Of a stretch of 64,000 nucleotides of DNA, positions 35,378 through 47,600 are shown one piece after another. The position numbers and the translations under genes were made by a program. This DNA is from Morchella semilibera. Lineage: Eukaryota; Ascomycota; Pezizomycetes; Pezizales; Morchellaceae. Position 1 is the first letter of the stretch. Every line of letters begins with the position of its first letter. The DNA lies in NCBI GenBank assembly GCA_009192285.1, contig CM018603.1, positions 795,307 through 859,306 of the forward strand, given 5' to 3'. The notes below the pieces were generated by a model. That model did no database searches, was not told the origin of the DNA, and worked only from the letters and a program-made list of their open reading frames with translations.

Positions 35378-35656
35378 ATGTGTTTCGGCCGCAAGCCCAA
35401 ACCCTCAAAAACAACGAGCTCTCTCGGGCCCCGGAGGCCAAAAGCCAGCTATGGCGGATCCGGAGGCAGTACTGCAGCTAACATGGGGGCCACTTATAGT
35501 GGTGGTTGGAGTGGTGGTCATCATAGTGGTGGTCACAGTGGTGGTGACAGTGGTGGTGGTGGTGGTGGTGGGTGCGGAGGTGGTGGAGGAGGAGGAGGAG
35601 GAGGCGGTGGTGGTGGTGGTGGAGGGTGCGGTGGGGGTGGGGGTGGGGGGTGTTAA
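35378..35656 (+). CDS. small glycine-rich protein
   Basis: A single-exon frame of 92 aa starting MCFGRKPKPSKTTSSLG. The first 35 residues are basic and Ser/Pro-rich; the rest is Gly with Ser-Gly-Gly and His repeats and Cys residues spaced through a poly-Gly tail ending GGGGC. There is no signal peptide. Cys2 followed by basic residues could be a palmitoylation site, by inference. The Gly run comes from GGT/GGA triplets, so a microsatellite expansion inside a short gene is possible. Frames on other registers and on the minus strand are also open here because of the triplet repeat, which weakens the call. A TATA-like TTTAAAT lies about 100 bp upstream. I know no function for such proteins. Confidence 0.45.
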   Translation: MCFGRKPKPSKTTSSLGPRRPKASYGGSGGSTAANMGATYSGGWSGGHHSGGHSGGDSGGGGGGGCGGGGGGGGGGGGGGGGGCGGGGGGGC

Positions 35657-37548
35657 GGATTCTGTTTGGTAGCGCTTGTTAGGAGGGGACTTGTTAATTC
35701 TCTTGTATTGTGCTGTCATAGGGGTTTCTTTTCTTCTCTTTCTTTCTTTTCTTTTCCTTGCTTTCCTGCTACATGTTAGCACTCTTCACGGAGTTTTGTT
35801 TCCTTTTGTTTCCTTGTTTGTTTATGGGTATAACACCAAGACCAATACATAGTACTATTTGTTTATCACAGCCAAAGTAAATACCCATCGGTGTAGCCCA
35901 CCCCTTCGAGGCAACCAAAGAGGAATACAAATGAATGTAAACGAACAAATCAAATTCTCGCCCATTGACGGTTTTAGGACTAAACCTAACACCATGTTAA
36001 AAGCGCGAGTGACAGGGAGAGTTTATACCCCCAGGAGTGCATCTACTCTGATCTGTTGGTCCGTTGAATAACTTGATGAGTGCAGTTAAGTGAGACCAGT
36101 GGGGCGGGCAGCGTGGTGAATTAAACAGAGCGGCATCCGCCTGCCCCTTCGCTATTATATTTCTTTCACCTTGGCCGTTAATTATGGAAGCCCGCATGTA
36201 CCTGGAAAAGGGATCATGACATCAGAGAGTTATTTCCATGGTTTCTATAACAGGGTCAACTACATTCCTCAACAGCGTGCAGATCATCGAAAGGTTAGCC
36301 CATGTGGGGTGACCTGTAAAAATTGTGGAGGGGGGTGGAGGTAAAGTACTGGGGGGATCTGCATATTATAAACACTTTATTAAGATACATATATAAGGTG
36401 TAAGCTACTGGGCTCTTGGGTATTAGCTATGTATGTAGCTCCTTGTCACGTAGTAATAATGTACCTACATGGCGTCTAGCTAATTACTGCCCGTTACCTT
36501 GCCTCTCTGTGCAAGTAGGGAGCTGATGTTCGTAACGGTAGAAATGTGTGCTATAGATGACCAAGATGTTATAGAGGAGGAAATGTCTAAGGTAAGGTAT
36601 TATATGAGCTACATGTAGTTGAGTACTGTCTAATATTCTATTTTCTATTTAATTATAAACTTTTCTTACATTCGAGAGATCCCTGACTCATAATATATCG
36701 GACTGTACCTTATTGTTTGTATCTCTCCGATTGGCTCGAAGGTGATATCGAATAACGACATAACTATATGTACATGTGTAGGAATTGAGAATATCATAGT
36801 CTCCGACAATGCCAAACAGGATAGCCGTTCAGGAACCTAGAGAATGGTAATAAAATATGTACCTGTGGTTCTCTTATGGATTTCTAATACACGCGGGATC
36901 TTGAATTGTCAATATCAACACCAGCTTTGGATTAGGTTACTGAATCGAGACCGAATATTGGAGTGCGTGAATGTTCCCAAGCCACTCAGCATATAAAGTG
37001 CGCACTATAGTGCGAGTGACCGCCCATGAAGTCACTCCGATATCATCCGACAAACCCCACAACCCCGATCCAAAAACCTGCATTCCATCCATTCCATCAC
37101 AGAACCGTCTATTTCCCATAATTGCAACTCGGTTCGAATTCGGCATGTAATCGGATACGGGTTATTCCTTGCACTCGGTGTTGAAACCCGATCTTGGCAC
37201 GATAGCCCCCCCGGGTCTAGTACCCGCGGGTCAACACCGCCTTGTTGAGAGATATTTTACTTTTTATAGAAAATTCCTACTCCTGGGAAGAGCTCCTCCT
37301 CTCTCTCTATCAAGCAGTGCGAATTTGTTTTTCGTGGTGGTGGTGATGATGGTGCAACCAGCGGGTGGTATGAGTACATATATTTATCGGCGGTGCCTCC
37401 ACCCCTCCCTCCCCCGCGACGTCGACCCCACCAAACTTATTCAGACGAGGACATCGCGGTATCGTTTCAACTTCACTCATCATCGACCTGCAAACACCAC
37501 AACTACGAGAACTTTAGCCCTAGCACACTCCGCACATAACTTATCAAC
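35657..37548. other. intergenic region upstream of TPI
   Basis: No gene is supported. The part from 35.7 to 35.8 kb is T-rich. A perfect 14-bp palindrome CGCACTATAGTGCG lies at 37001-37014, and a fold-back at 37177-37238, about 310 bp before the TPI start, is listed separately. The final 100 bp are pyrimidine/A-rich leader. Confidence 0.55.
37177..37238. repeat. fold-back in the TPI upstream region
   Basis: GGTGTTGAAACCCG (37177-37190) pairs with CGGGTCAACACC (37227-37238) apart from a 2-base bulge. The 36-nt loop contains CCCCGGGT and CCCGCGGG. Its position about 310 bp upstream of the TPI ATG could be promoter or leader. Confidence 0.5.
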
Positions 37549-38619
<1,071 letters not shown>

Positions 38620-39866
38620 AGCGCTATATACGGGCATATCTTCTTCCTTTCCCCCTCTTGAAGTAGATTTTGGATACCATGAGGGATAGGTAGGCAAATA
38701 AATAAAGAGGATTCTAGAACTCATTAAAATATTTCCGACTGCCATGTGCTGCTCTTGAGAAAACTTAACCACGGCTCTGCGGTCGAAGAGCAAAGCCCAA
38801 ATTTTGATGAAGCCAACCAGGATCTAATCCAAGAGCAGAGAGCACTCACCACAGGGTACTGTACAGGACGGTGTGAAAGACTATATAACCACCCCCCCCC
38901 CCTGCTGATCAAATACCACGACACGCCCACCGCCGACCATGGTAGCTGCAAAGTGCCCAGTAAGTACGTTCGCTACGCCTTTCACTAATGTGGGGAGGTG
39001 CCGCTACGGGTCGGTTCGGGAAAGGTGAGGGTGGGTGAGGATTGGAACAAAATAGAACGGCTAAGCCAGGTGTCGAGTGATCAGTCATGACGCGAGGTGG
39101 TGGCTCTACATCTTATACACCCATCCCCGCCCCCCGCCCCATAGGATTCCCTCTCTCTCTTCCTCCACCCTCACCTACGGTAAACAGTGTGCTCGCAGGG
39201 CAGGGCAGGACCGTGCTGTATACATATAAAGAAAGAGAAAGGGCCCCACAAGCCCCTCAAACAGTGAGGGCTGTGTTCGTTAGTATGTGATATATAGTAC
39301 TGTATATGTATATGTAGGCACCTGTAATGTACGCGTTCCTACTAACCAACCAACCAGGTTTTCTTTTCTACCTAATTCCTGCACCCATACACTACAATTC
39401 CTTAAGAATGATAAAAACAACCCAGATATAGATCTCATTAAAATTCCACCGCCACCGCACCCCCCAATCCTCCTTACATGAACATACACGCATGAAACTT
39501 TTAATGCCATAACACATTGCCCCTCCCCCCCTCCTTTTTCCATGGGGGGAGGAAGGGGGGGTATGATGTATTTTCCACACACGCACACAATAGCACAACT
39601 ACTACTTACCACCTACTCAGACATCTCTCCGTTTTCCACACAGCCTCCCCCCCCCCCTTTTCCCCCATCCCTTTTCTACTGCCCTATCCGCCACACAGCC
39701 GGGATAGGGTGAGAGGGGGGTTCCAGTCCTAGCATCACAGTAAAGTAAAAAAGAGTAAAGTAAAAGAAGATAAAAGATGCAAATATAAAAAAAGGGAGAA
39801 ACTAAGCTACTAAGTCCACTGCTGGTCCTACCCACCAACTACGATCACTACACCACAACCACTACA
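38620..39866. other. convergent 3' intergenic region
   Basis: Lies between TPI (+) and BRO1 (-) stop codons. A candidate polyadenylation signal for TPI is at 38697, and C- and G-runs occur at 38.89 and 39.65 kb. Short open frames on both strands have no recognisable content. Confidence 0.55.
38697..38706 (+). other. candidate polyadenylation signal of TPI1
   Basis: AATAAATAAA lies 78 bp after the TPI stop codon, a normal distance for a fungal 3' end signal. Confidence 0.45.
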
Positions 39867-42800
39867 CTACTTCCACCCCGCCAACCCCGCCCACGGATCC
39901 GCCCCCTGCCCCCCCTGCTGCCCCCCCTGCTGTGCCCCATACTGCTGCTGTTGTTGCTGTTGTTGCTGCTGCTGATACCCCCCTGGCGGCGAATAGACCG
40001 TCTGTGGCAGCGCCGCAAAGCTCCCTCTCTGCGCTTGCCCCGGCGGGGGGCCGGGCGGCGGCGGCGGCGGTACATATGTCTGCGGATTATAGGGGTACCC
40101 CTGCGCGGCCGTCGTAGGCGATGTGTACATGCTCGGGGGCCCCGAGAAGTGACCGGGATGGTACTGTGCGGCGCCGGCGGGCTGCGTGGGCGGCTGGGAG
40201 TCGCGGCGTGCCATGGACGGTGCCTGATAGCTGTCGCGTCTTGGGAGCTGCGGGAGCTGGCCGTAGGACTCACGGCGCTGGTAGCCGTTGGGTGGCGGGG
40301 GTGGGTACTGGTAACCTGTATATCCCGCTGTCTGCTGCTGCTGCTGTGGTGGAGGTGGAGGGGGTGGCGGCGGCGGTGTGGGGTAGGGTAGCCACCATAT
40401 TGGTGTTGTGCGTAGCGAGGGGTACCGGGAGGGCTACTAAGTGCTCCGGCGGATGGCGTATGCGGCGTGTGCGGAGAGATGCTGCTGGTGGTTGTTGGAT
40501 TTGACAGTGGTGCTGGACGCTTCGCTGTTTGTGGGGGGAGCTTCGCGGAGCCCGGGGGCTCGGACTGGGATCCGACCGTCATGCGCTCCATCATTCCTTG
40601 GAGCTTCCGGTGATCGATAAGGTCTGAGGCGGCGGCGCCTTTCTGCTGCTGCTCAATCTGGGAGAGGAGTTGCGCACCCTCTACACGGCGGTTGGATACG
40701 AAGGTCTCAACATTCTTGTCGAGCGACTCGGCCGTCTCCATCATCTCCGTGTAGAACTGACGCGCCTTGTCCAGCCCGGCCCAAATATCGAGGAAGGCCT
40801 GGTAGGTTTTCTTAAATTTCGAGAGGACGGCGTTACGTTGGCGAGAGAGCGCTTCGTATTTGGACTGCTCAGCGCGGATGCGTTTGTCTTGGAGGAGGTC
40901 ACCATAGGCGGCGGTGAGGTCCTTCATGAGTGCCGACTGCTTGTGGGCGGCTTGCAGGAGGCGGTTCTGGTGCGGGCGGAACTTCTCGAGCTCTGTGGCG
41001 AAGAGCTGTGGTTCTATGTTCTGTATCGCCTTCTTATTAAGGATCAGGACGTTCGATATATCATCGTTATGAATCTGCCCCATTATTAGCTCTCAATCAC
41101 CACCATCACCATCATCGCCTTCACCACCACCGCCGCCACCACCACCGCCTCCGTCTCCGCTTTCATAACTCTCACCTTATCCTTCAGATCCTTCAAGACC
41201 TGTGCGCGCTCCCTCTTGATCATATTCATCCTTTTCAACAGATCCTCCACCCTCTCAATTTGCTCCATGACCGACGTTCCGCTCTCTCCATCATCCACAT
41301 CTAGTAGGGTCTCTCCACCCCTACTAGGATCATATCCATTACTCTGCTGCCCGCCCGCCTTCCCAATCCACAGATCATCCACCATGCCTTCCTCGGCCCT
41401 CTCTCCCGCAATCCGCATCTCCTCGATATCATCCCTGACCGCACGATACTGCGCAAACAGTTGGTTATCGCTGCCGACAGCAGCATCGATCGCCTCGCGG
41501 TAGCTCCTAATGTCGCCACGCAGTGTCTGCGTCAGCCGGCTCGATGGCTGCTGCGTCCAGTCGTCAAAATACTTTGCGCGCATCTTCTCGCAGACGCTCT
41601 CTTCCTGGTCCAGGCTCTTCCATGACCGATCCAGCACCTCAACGATGCGCTTCTTGTCGCGTTTAAGACCGGCAAATCGTGTCTCGAGGCTCTCGGGCTT
41701 GTTGGCGATGTCGTCGCACCAGCTGCGGAAGTCGTCATCCACCTCAATCTCGTTCTCGTACCCGCCCTTCAGCAGCTTGAGTGAGCCGGGAAGCTTCAGG
41801 TAGTCGAGCGCCGCGACCATCTCCGCGTTGGCCAGATCAGCCTTCTCCGTCTCTGCTCGGACGAGCTTCGCCTTCTCCTCGTCGTAGAGCGAAGCACTCT
41901 CGGTGACGCTCATGGGCACAATCTTCTGGAAGATGTCGGGGCCGATGATGCGGTTGATGTCTGCGCCGGCGTACAGCTCCTGGACAGGGATCGCCTTTGC
42001 CGCGGGCATCTTTGGAATCACCGGGATTGACGTCTCCGCCGGGACCGTCTGGTGGTAAATGTAGTCATTATCCTTGACCAGCTCCATGAGCTTCTCCTGC
42101 AGCTGCGACAGGTGCCGTTTCGTCATCTGCACTAGTGCAGGGCCGGTCTCAGCCGACAGATTCGATGTCGCTGACGGCGAGTTCGGGAACGACTGCGCGA
42201 ACCGCAGCGCATCCTTGGCCAAGTCCTCCGCGAGGTGCAGACGCGCAATTGCAAGCCCATAGTTCCCATTGTCCGTATCCGCGAGCGCCTGCAGATGCTG
42301 CGAGAGTGATTCCATATAACAATGCTTTGCCTATAGTACACCACCACCTTTCGTCAACCCCGCCACCCCGCACCGGAAATAAGGGGAAAGAAAGAAAGGA
42401 CAGCAAACGAGAGCAGAGCACATACCTGACAGACAATCAACCACACCCTCTCAAACACTCCCTTTGCCGAGTTCTCCTGCACGCCCTCGACCGCCTGTGC
42501 ATACAGCAGAGCAGCCTGCGCCGACAGCTTTGCTAGCATCCCCGGCTTCTTCCCGTCCGCGATCTGCTTCTCGAGAAACACCTCCTGCGCCTGCGCCAGC
42601 ATGATATTGATGAGTGTCTTGACCGTCTCGCGCGACAGGTCCGTGCTGGGTGCGTGCAGAAAGTTCTCGTTGATATACGTAAACATGCCGGCGGACGCTT
42701 GGAACGAGTGGAACGCCGTCTTGATGCCGAGCTCCTCGGAGCGGTTCTGATTGGCCGCATGGCACGAGTGCACGGCGGAAATGTTGAAGATGATGGACGC

Positions 42801-43543
42801 CTTCTCGAACGCTAGGGAGTACTGCGATGTCTGCTTGTGCGTGAAGGCGTCATACCTGTTTGCGCACCCATTCCCACCGTCCCAACTTGGTCAGCAATTC
42901 CAATCCCGCCCAAATCAAACCCAATCCAACCTAACCTAACTCCCCACTCCCGCCTAACTCCCCCAACTCAATGCGGCATCCCACTCACCAGGTAAAACCC
43001 ACCCTGACGCCGCGCTCCTCGACGGGGAACCTTAGATCCAGCAGCTCGAGCTGTCCATAATATCTATACAGCAGATCACGACCAGCAGCCGAGTCACGGC
43101 CGGCGCCGCGCATGTCCTGCCGTAGCCGGTTGAGGGTCGCACATTCCTCGCTGTACTTTTCGGGGTCGCCGTAGGTGGTGCGGATATAGGACTTTAGTGG
43201 CGTGATCCAGTCGACTTCCGTCGTTGTCTGTTTGGGGGAGAAGGATTTGTATGAGCTGGCTTGTTGTTTTTGTTGTTGCTGTTGTTGTAGGGGTGGGGAA
43301 AGGGGGGGAGAGAGGGGGGGGAAGGGGGGGAAGGAGGGAGAGGGAAAGGAGGGGAGAGGGAAAGGAGGGGTTAACTAGTAGAAGCAGAGTGATGGTAGTG
43401 GTGGTGGAGATGGGGGGGGGAGGGGGGGGGGGGTGTATGATGTGAGAGTCGAGGACGAGGAGGAGAAGAGAGGGGAGGGGGGGGTGTGCAAGAGTTTATG
43501 TACGTACCTTGAGAGGGCAGCTAATTGTTGGAGACTGCTGCAT
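39867..43543 (-). CDS. BRO1: vacuolar protein-sorting protein Bro1 (ESCRT-associated, ALIX-like)
   Basis: Class E Vps factor that binds Snf7 on endosomes and recruits the deubiquitinase Doa4 during multivesicular-body sorting. Six exons on the minus strand (43543-43508, 43227-42989, 42855-42426, 42330-41176, 41074-40396, 40315-39867) give 995 aa. The BRO1 domain covers about residues 1-390 (WITPLKSYI; CHAANQNR; FHSFQASAGMFTYINENFL; PIPVQELYAG-type motif, here IPVQELYAGADINRI; GPDIFQKIVPMSVTESASLY). The coiled-coil V domain follows (SLKLLKGGYENEIEVDDDF; HNDDISNVLILNKK; LLQDKRIRAEQSKYEALSRQ). The tail is Pro/Gln/Gly-rich and ends DPWAGLAGWK, the typical fungal Bro1 end. The last intron (40316-40395) is inferred: it lies in low-complexity DNA and is needed to change frame; without it the frame stays open to 39848 with an unrelated Arg/Ser-rich tail. 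Intron 1 (279 nt) holds long simple repeats. Confidence 0.92.
43291..43370. repeat. purine tract inside BRO1 intron 1
   Basis: About 80 bases of G/A only apart from single T near the start, built from GGGGAGAG and GGAAAGGAG units, followed by further G-runs to 43434. The intron (43228-43507) is the longest in the gene. Confidence 0.75.
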
Positions 43544-43686
43544 GATCTTTCTATGCTCAGTCGTGACGGAATCTCTCACTCTCTCGCTCTCTCACTCTCA
43601 CTCTCTCACTAACTTCTCTCTCTCTCTCTCTCTCTCTCCTTATGAGAGTAGTCTGGCTCGGTATGCGTGTGTGTGGTTAGATGTGT

Positions 43687-43770
43687 ATGGTGGTAGTAGT
43701 AGTAGCAGTAGTGGTGGTGGTGGTGGTGGTGGTGGTGATGGTGGTGGTGGTAGTGGTGGTGGTGATGGTA
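43687..43770. repeat. GTG/GTA microsatellite
   Basis: TGG, TAG and GTG triplets run for about 80 bases in the BRO1 promoter region; the opposite strand is CAC-rich. A CT dinucleotide run lies just before it (43568-43638). Confidence 0.85.
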
Positions 43771-44642
43771 TGTAGGTGTGTATGTATGGATGGGTATGGC
43801 AAGGTAAGGTAAGGTAAGGTAAAAAGGTAAGGTTAGAATTATTGAATTGCACTAAAGTGTCTGGTCGTGTGTGTTTGGGTGCGTGTGTGTGTGTGTGGAG
43901 AGATATAATTAAGTATCGAACCAACGTCCAACGTCGCACCGCACCGTACCGCACCGCGCAGAACCGCACTCTTCTCCTTCTCAGCACAACAACAAATAGC
44001 AGCAGCAGCCAACAACAGTGCCTACAATTTCCGATCTCGCCCTTGTCCGACAGGCACAGTTGAATGTTATTGTAAGTACCTGTGTAGATAGATATAAGAT
44101 ATAACCTATATGTTTCTAGCAGTGAAAGAAAAAAAACCCTCTCTACACACACACACACAGAAACACCCCTGTCACGGTGCCACCGACTGACCTGACCTAC
44201 GTATGTACTCTACCTCTCTCTACCTGCTGCCCTCTACAATGGGATGGATGGATGGATATGGGAGTGAGGCGGGGTGTGTGTGTGTGTGTGTGCGTGATCC
44301 AAGCGAGTGGTTGATGGGTGGGTTGATGATGGTGGGAAAAGACGGGCAGGTAGGCACTGCAGTAAATGGGTATGTATGTAGGCAAGATGGCAAGATGGCA
44401 GATTCTGGAGGGGAGGGAAGGGGAAGGGGGTGGGGAAGGGGGTGGATGAATGGATGGGGGCGGCGTTGTTGTGTATTGATGTCGACTCTACTTGATAAGG
44501 GGGGGTTGTAAAGGTATCTACAAGTAAATAGAGAGAAGTAAGTACATCAAATAGAGAGCTCTGAAGTATTACAATAATACTTGAATACAAGCAGCGGACC
44601 AACCACAAACGAAACCAGCCATTCAACCAAATTAAGCGCTGT

Positions 44643-44660
44643 AGGTACATGTATGTACCT
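44643..44660. repeat. 18-bp palindrome AGGTACATGTATGTACCT
   Basis: Same arms as the palindrome at 20943, with centre GT instead of AC. More TACATGTA words follow for 120 bp. Confidence 0.7.
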
Positions 44661-47600
44661 TGTAGCTCATGTAAGTACATACATGATGTATCTGTGCGTC
44701 CCAGATGAGGATGATGATGGGGATGTACCTGTATGTACATGTATTTAATATGTAGGTACATACATCTCTCTACATACAGTATCAGGCATCGACTCTCTGA
44801 TGAGCCATATTACGAAGCGCAACAACCACAACCCACAACTACAACTTCTCCATCCCTCCCCCCACTGTTGTCTCTTATATCATATCAATCAAACCAGCGG
44901 CAGTAGCATATCAATTATACTCATCTTCCCGTCCGTGTTGGTATTCCTGTTGGTACTCCCCTAATTCCCCCTTCGTTGGCGGCCCTCAACGTCCCCACCC
45001 CCCTCCCCCCTTCTTCTGCACTTCGCCGGATTCTGTCTGACGTCGGCCGGCAGGCTGAGACAGCGAGCGACCAGGGGTTGGGGGAGGGGAAGGGGGAAGG
45101 AAGGGAAGGGGTTGCCATTATGTGACCCCCCAACCTAGTAGTAGAGAGAGGCTTATCGATAGGTGATCAGTAGTTAGGTGATGATATAAAACTCGGTTCA
45201 CCAATGGGCTTGTTCTCTACTCTAGTGCCACTAGATTCGACACTACTACTACCATTACTACTACTAGAACGTCCCGATCCTCCTACACACACCATAACTC
45301 GGTCAACGTCCATCCGTCCGTCCTGGGAACTCAATAATGAGACGAGGTCTAGGTATGGTAGATTAAAATTATAAAAGCTCAAACACGGAAACATTTACCC
45401 GCTGACCGACCCATTTGCTCAGCTGCTGCTGCTGCTGCGTGCTCATGAGCGAGTACCACGTATAATAGCGACACTCGCAGAGTATATACCGGCGAGGCCT
45501 CTACAGAAGGTACTAGTACAGTTTTTACTAGGATATCTTTTCCTTTCCCAGAATCATCCCCCTCCCCCTCTTTCCCCCTCATCTATATCTCCATGCCTGC
45601 CTCCCCACCCCCCAACGGCCGACTGTCTCATGCGGGCATCTCCATCCACGCCTCCCCGAAACTGATCGCCCGATGCGGTCAGGTCGCACCAGATACCTGT
45701 GCATATATAAATGAAGTTACATACATGGTATGATACTCGGCCAGGATTAATCTAACGTCGCTTACTTTTTTATTTTTTATCTTTACTTCTTTTTTTTTTT
45801 TTTTTTTGCACAAGGATGCATGTGGTAGGTGCTCTCGGAGAGAGGGAGAGGAGGGGCACTTGCTGCGTGAAAGCTTGTTTCAGCGGCCACGGAGGGGTGA
45901 GGTGAGTAAGATAAGACACTCTATGCACAACCCCCCCCGCAAGATATGCAGCGGTCGGAAAGGTTACTACAACCTCGGAGCGAGAGGTGGTGGCGCGCCC
46001 CGCAGGACCAGAGTGAGCGCACGGACCTGGTTAGAAAAAAGCTGTTATCGGGGCTTGATACTGTGGTAGATATAGATAGGGCTGGGGTGATATTAGCAAA
46101 GGTCATAAAAACATTGAATGGGTATTATAAACAACAGAAATGGAACACTCGGCTTCCATATATAAGGGAGGGAACCGCCATGATAACTACTGAGCAAACT
46201 CAGTGATACAACACTCTACAGTCTAATCTGCAGCTAACAGGCGACCACAATCCGCAGCATGCAAACTCCAACCCAAAAGGCTGTCTACTGGACCCGAGTG
46301 ATATCTCATGACTGAATCGCACATATGCAAGGGAAGATCACGTTACTTCAACCACAGCGGGAATGGGTGGGGAGGGGAGGGAAGAAGGGAGGGAGGGAGC
46401 TAGCGGTAGCGTACCTGCATAATGCAAGACCCATGATCTGGCATAGGCACAAAGTTCGACAACATGAGACTGAGAGGCGCAGGAACATAAAAAGGTGACA
46501 GCCTTGTTTTCACAAGCCACTCGAACGTATTGCCCTGCATATGCCCGACATTTAAAAAAAGAAATGGATGTGGGCGATTACAGTACATACCCCTTTGCTT
46601 ACCGCTTTTTGATGTACTCTTGTTGGACCCGCCTGAACGAACTCATGTAGATCAGTAAAGTATATATAGCTAGCAGCGTAGATGCATCCAAATAGATATA
46701 ATCTCGCCTATATACATGTAATACCTATCTGTGAACCCCCACCTCCCCCACCTCAATCCACCTCCCCCATCCCAATATCTAGGCACTAGATGCTCTCCCC
46801 AGCGTCTCGAGGCTTGTTCCCGGGTCACAGGTACGCCGGCTCTTTGCATCACTAGAAACGCCGACAAGGCCACAGACGCCTTTGCAATTAAATTTGGTTT
46901 GAATTGACCATTTACCCGTCTAGAGTGCCTCATCCAGTCAGTTTGATTTGGCGCTCAAACAAGTAGTGTAATTTACAGCTGCCGTTGGTTTCATGATGGC
47001 CTCCCACTCAATGTCATGTGATTCCTACGACAAGTAGAGGCGCAGCGCCTCTTGTATTGCTGGAGCCAAGACGGAAATGATCGTTACGACGTGAAGTGTC
47101 CCTGGATAGAGGCCGGGTCGCGCACATATTGCGGCAGCCTAATTAGGTAGGCCGAGCCTAGCTTTGAATCGCCAGCCTCACCACTTAAAAAAAGGAAAAA
47201 AAAAACTCCGGTGGTTTGCGATCCCCCGGCCGGCCCTACCCCCCATGGACCATCATAGAGGATACTTATACTCATATATCTATATCTATGCAACTATAAC
47301 CATAGATTCTGCCTGCTAAAGAACTGATTGATTTATCTATAAGTCCATGCAGCCTCCCGAGTATGGTACGTACTCACCTATGGCCATATATCCGGCCCTT
47401 GTAAACAGTGAGTTTAGAAGTGTCCGGATAAATCTCAAATCCAAATAATGAACGTGCCCATGGCCATTGTGAGTTCCATATCCCCCCATTTAGATACCAG
47501 CCATAGAACTAATCCCATATAAACATTAACCTTATTAATAGAGGTAGGAACTCTAACGTAAGAGGATTAATGTCTAAAGTTCCTCCTGCTAGTGCTAGTG

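Noticed and set aside
35405-35782. Thr-rich minus-strand and Val-rich plus-strand frames over the glycine-rich gene
   Set aside because: Both are alternative readings of the same GGT/ACC triplet repeat; all frames are open there.
39951-40504. Plus-strand frames opposite the Bro1 C-terminal exon
   Set aside because: GC-rich low-complexity DNA keeps several frames open; the minus-strand frame ends in the conserved Bro1 terminus.
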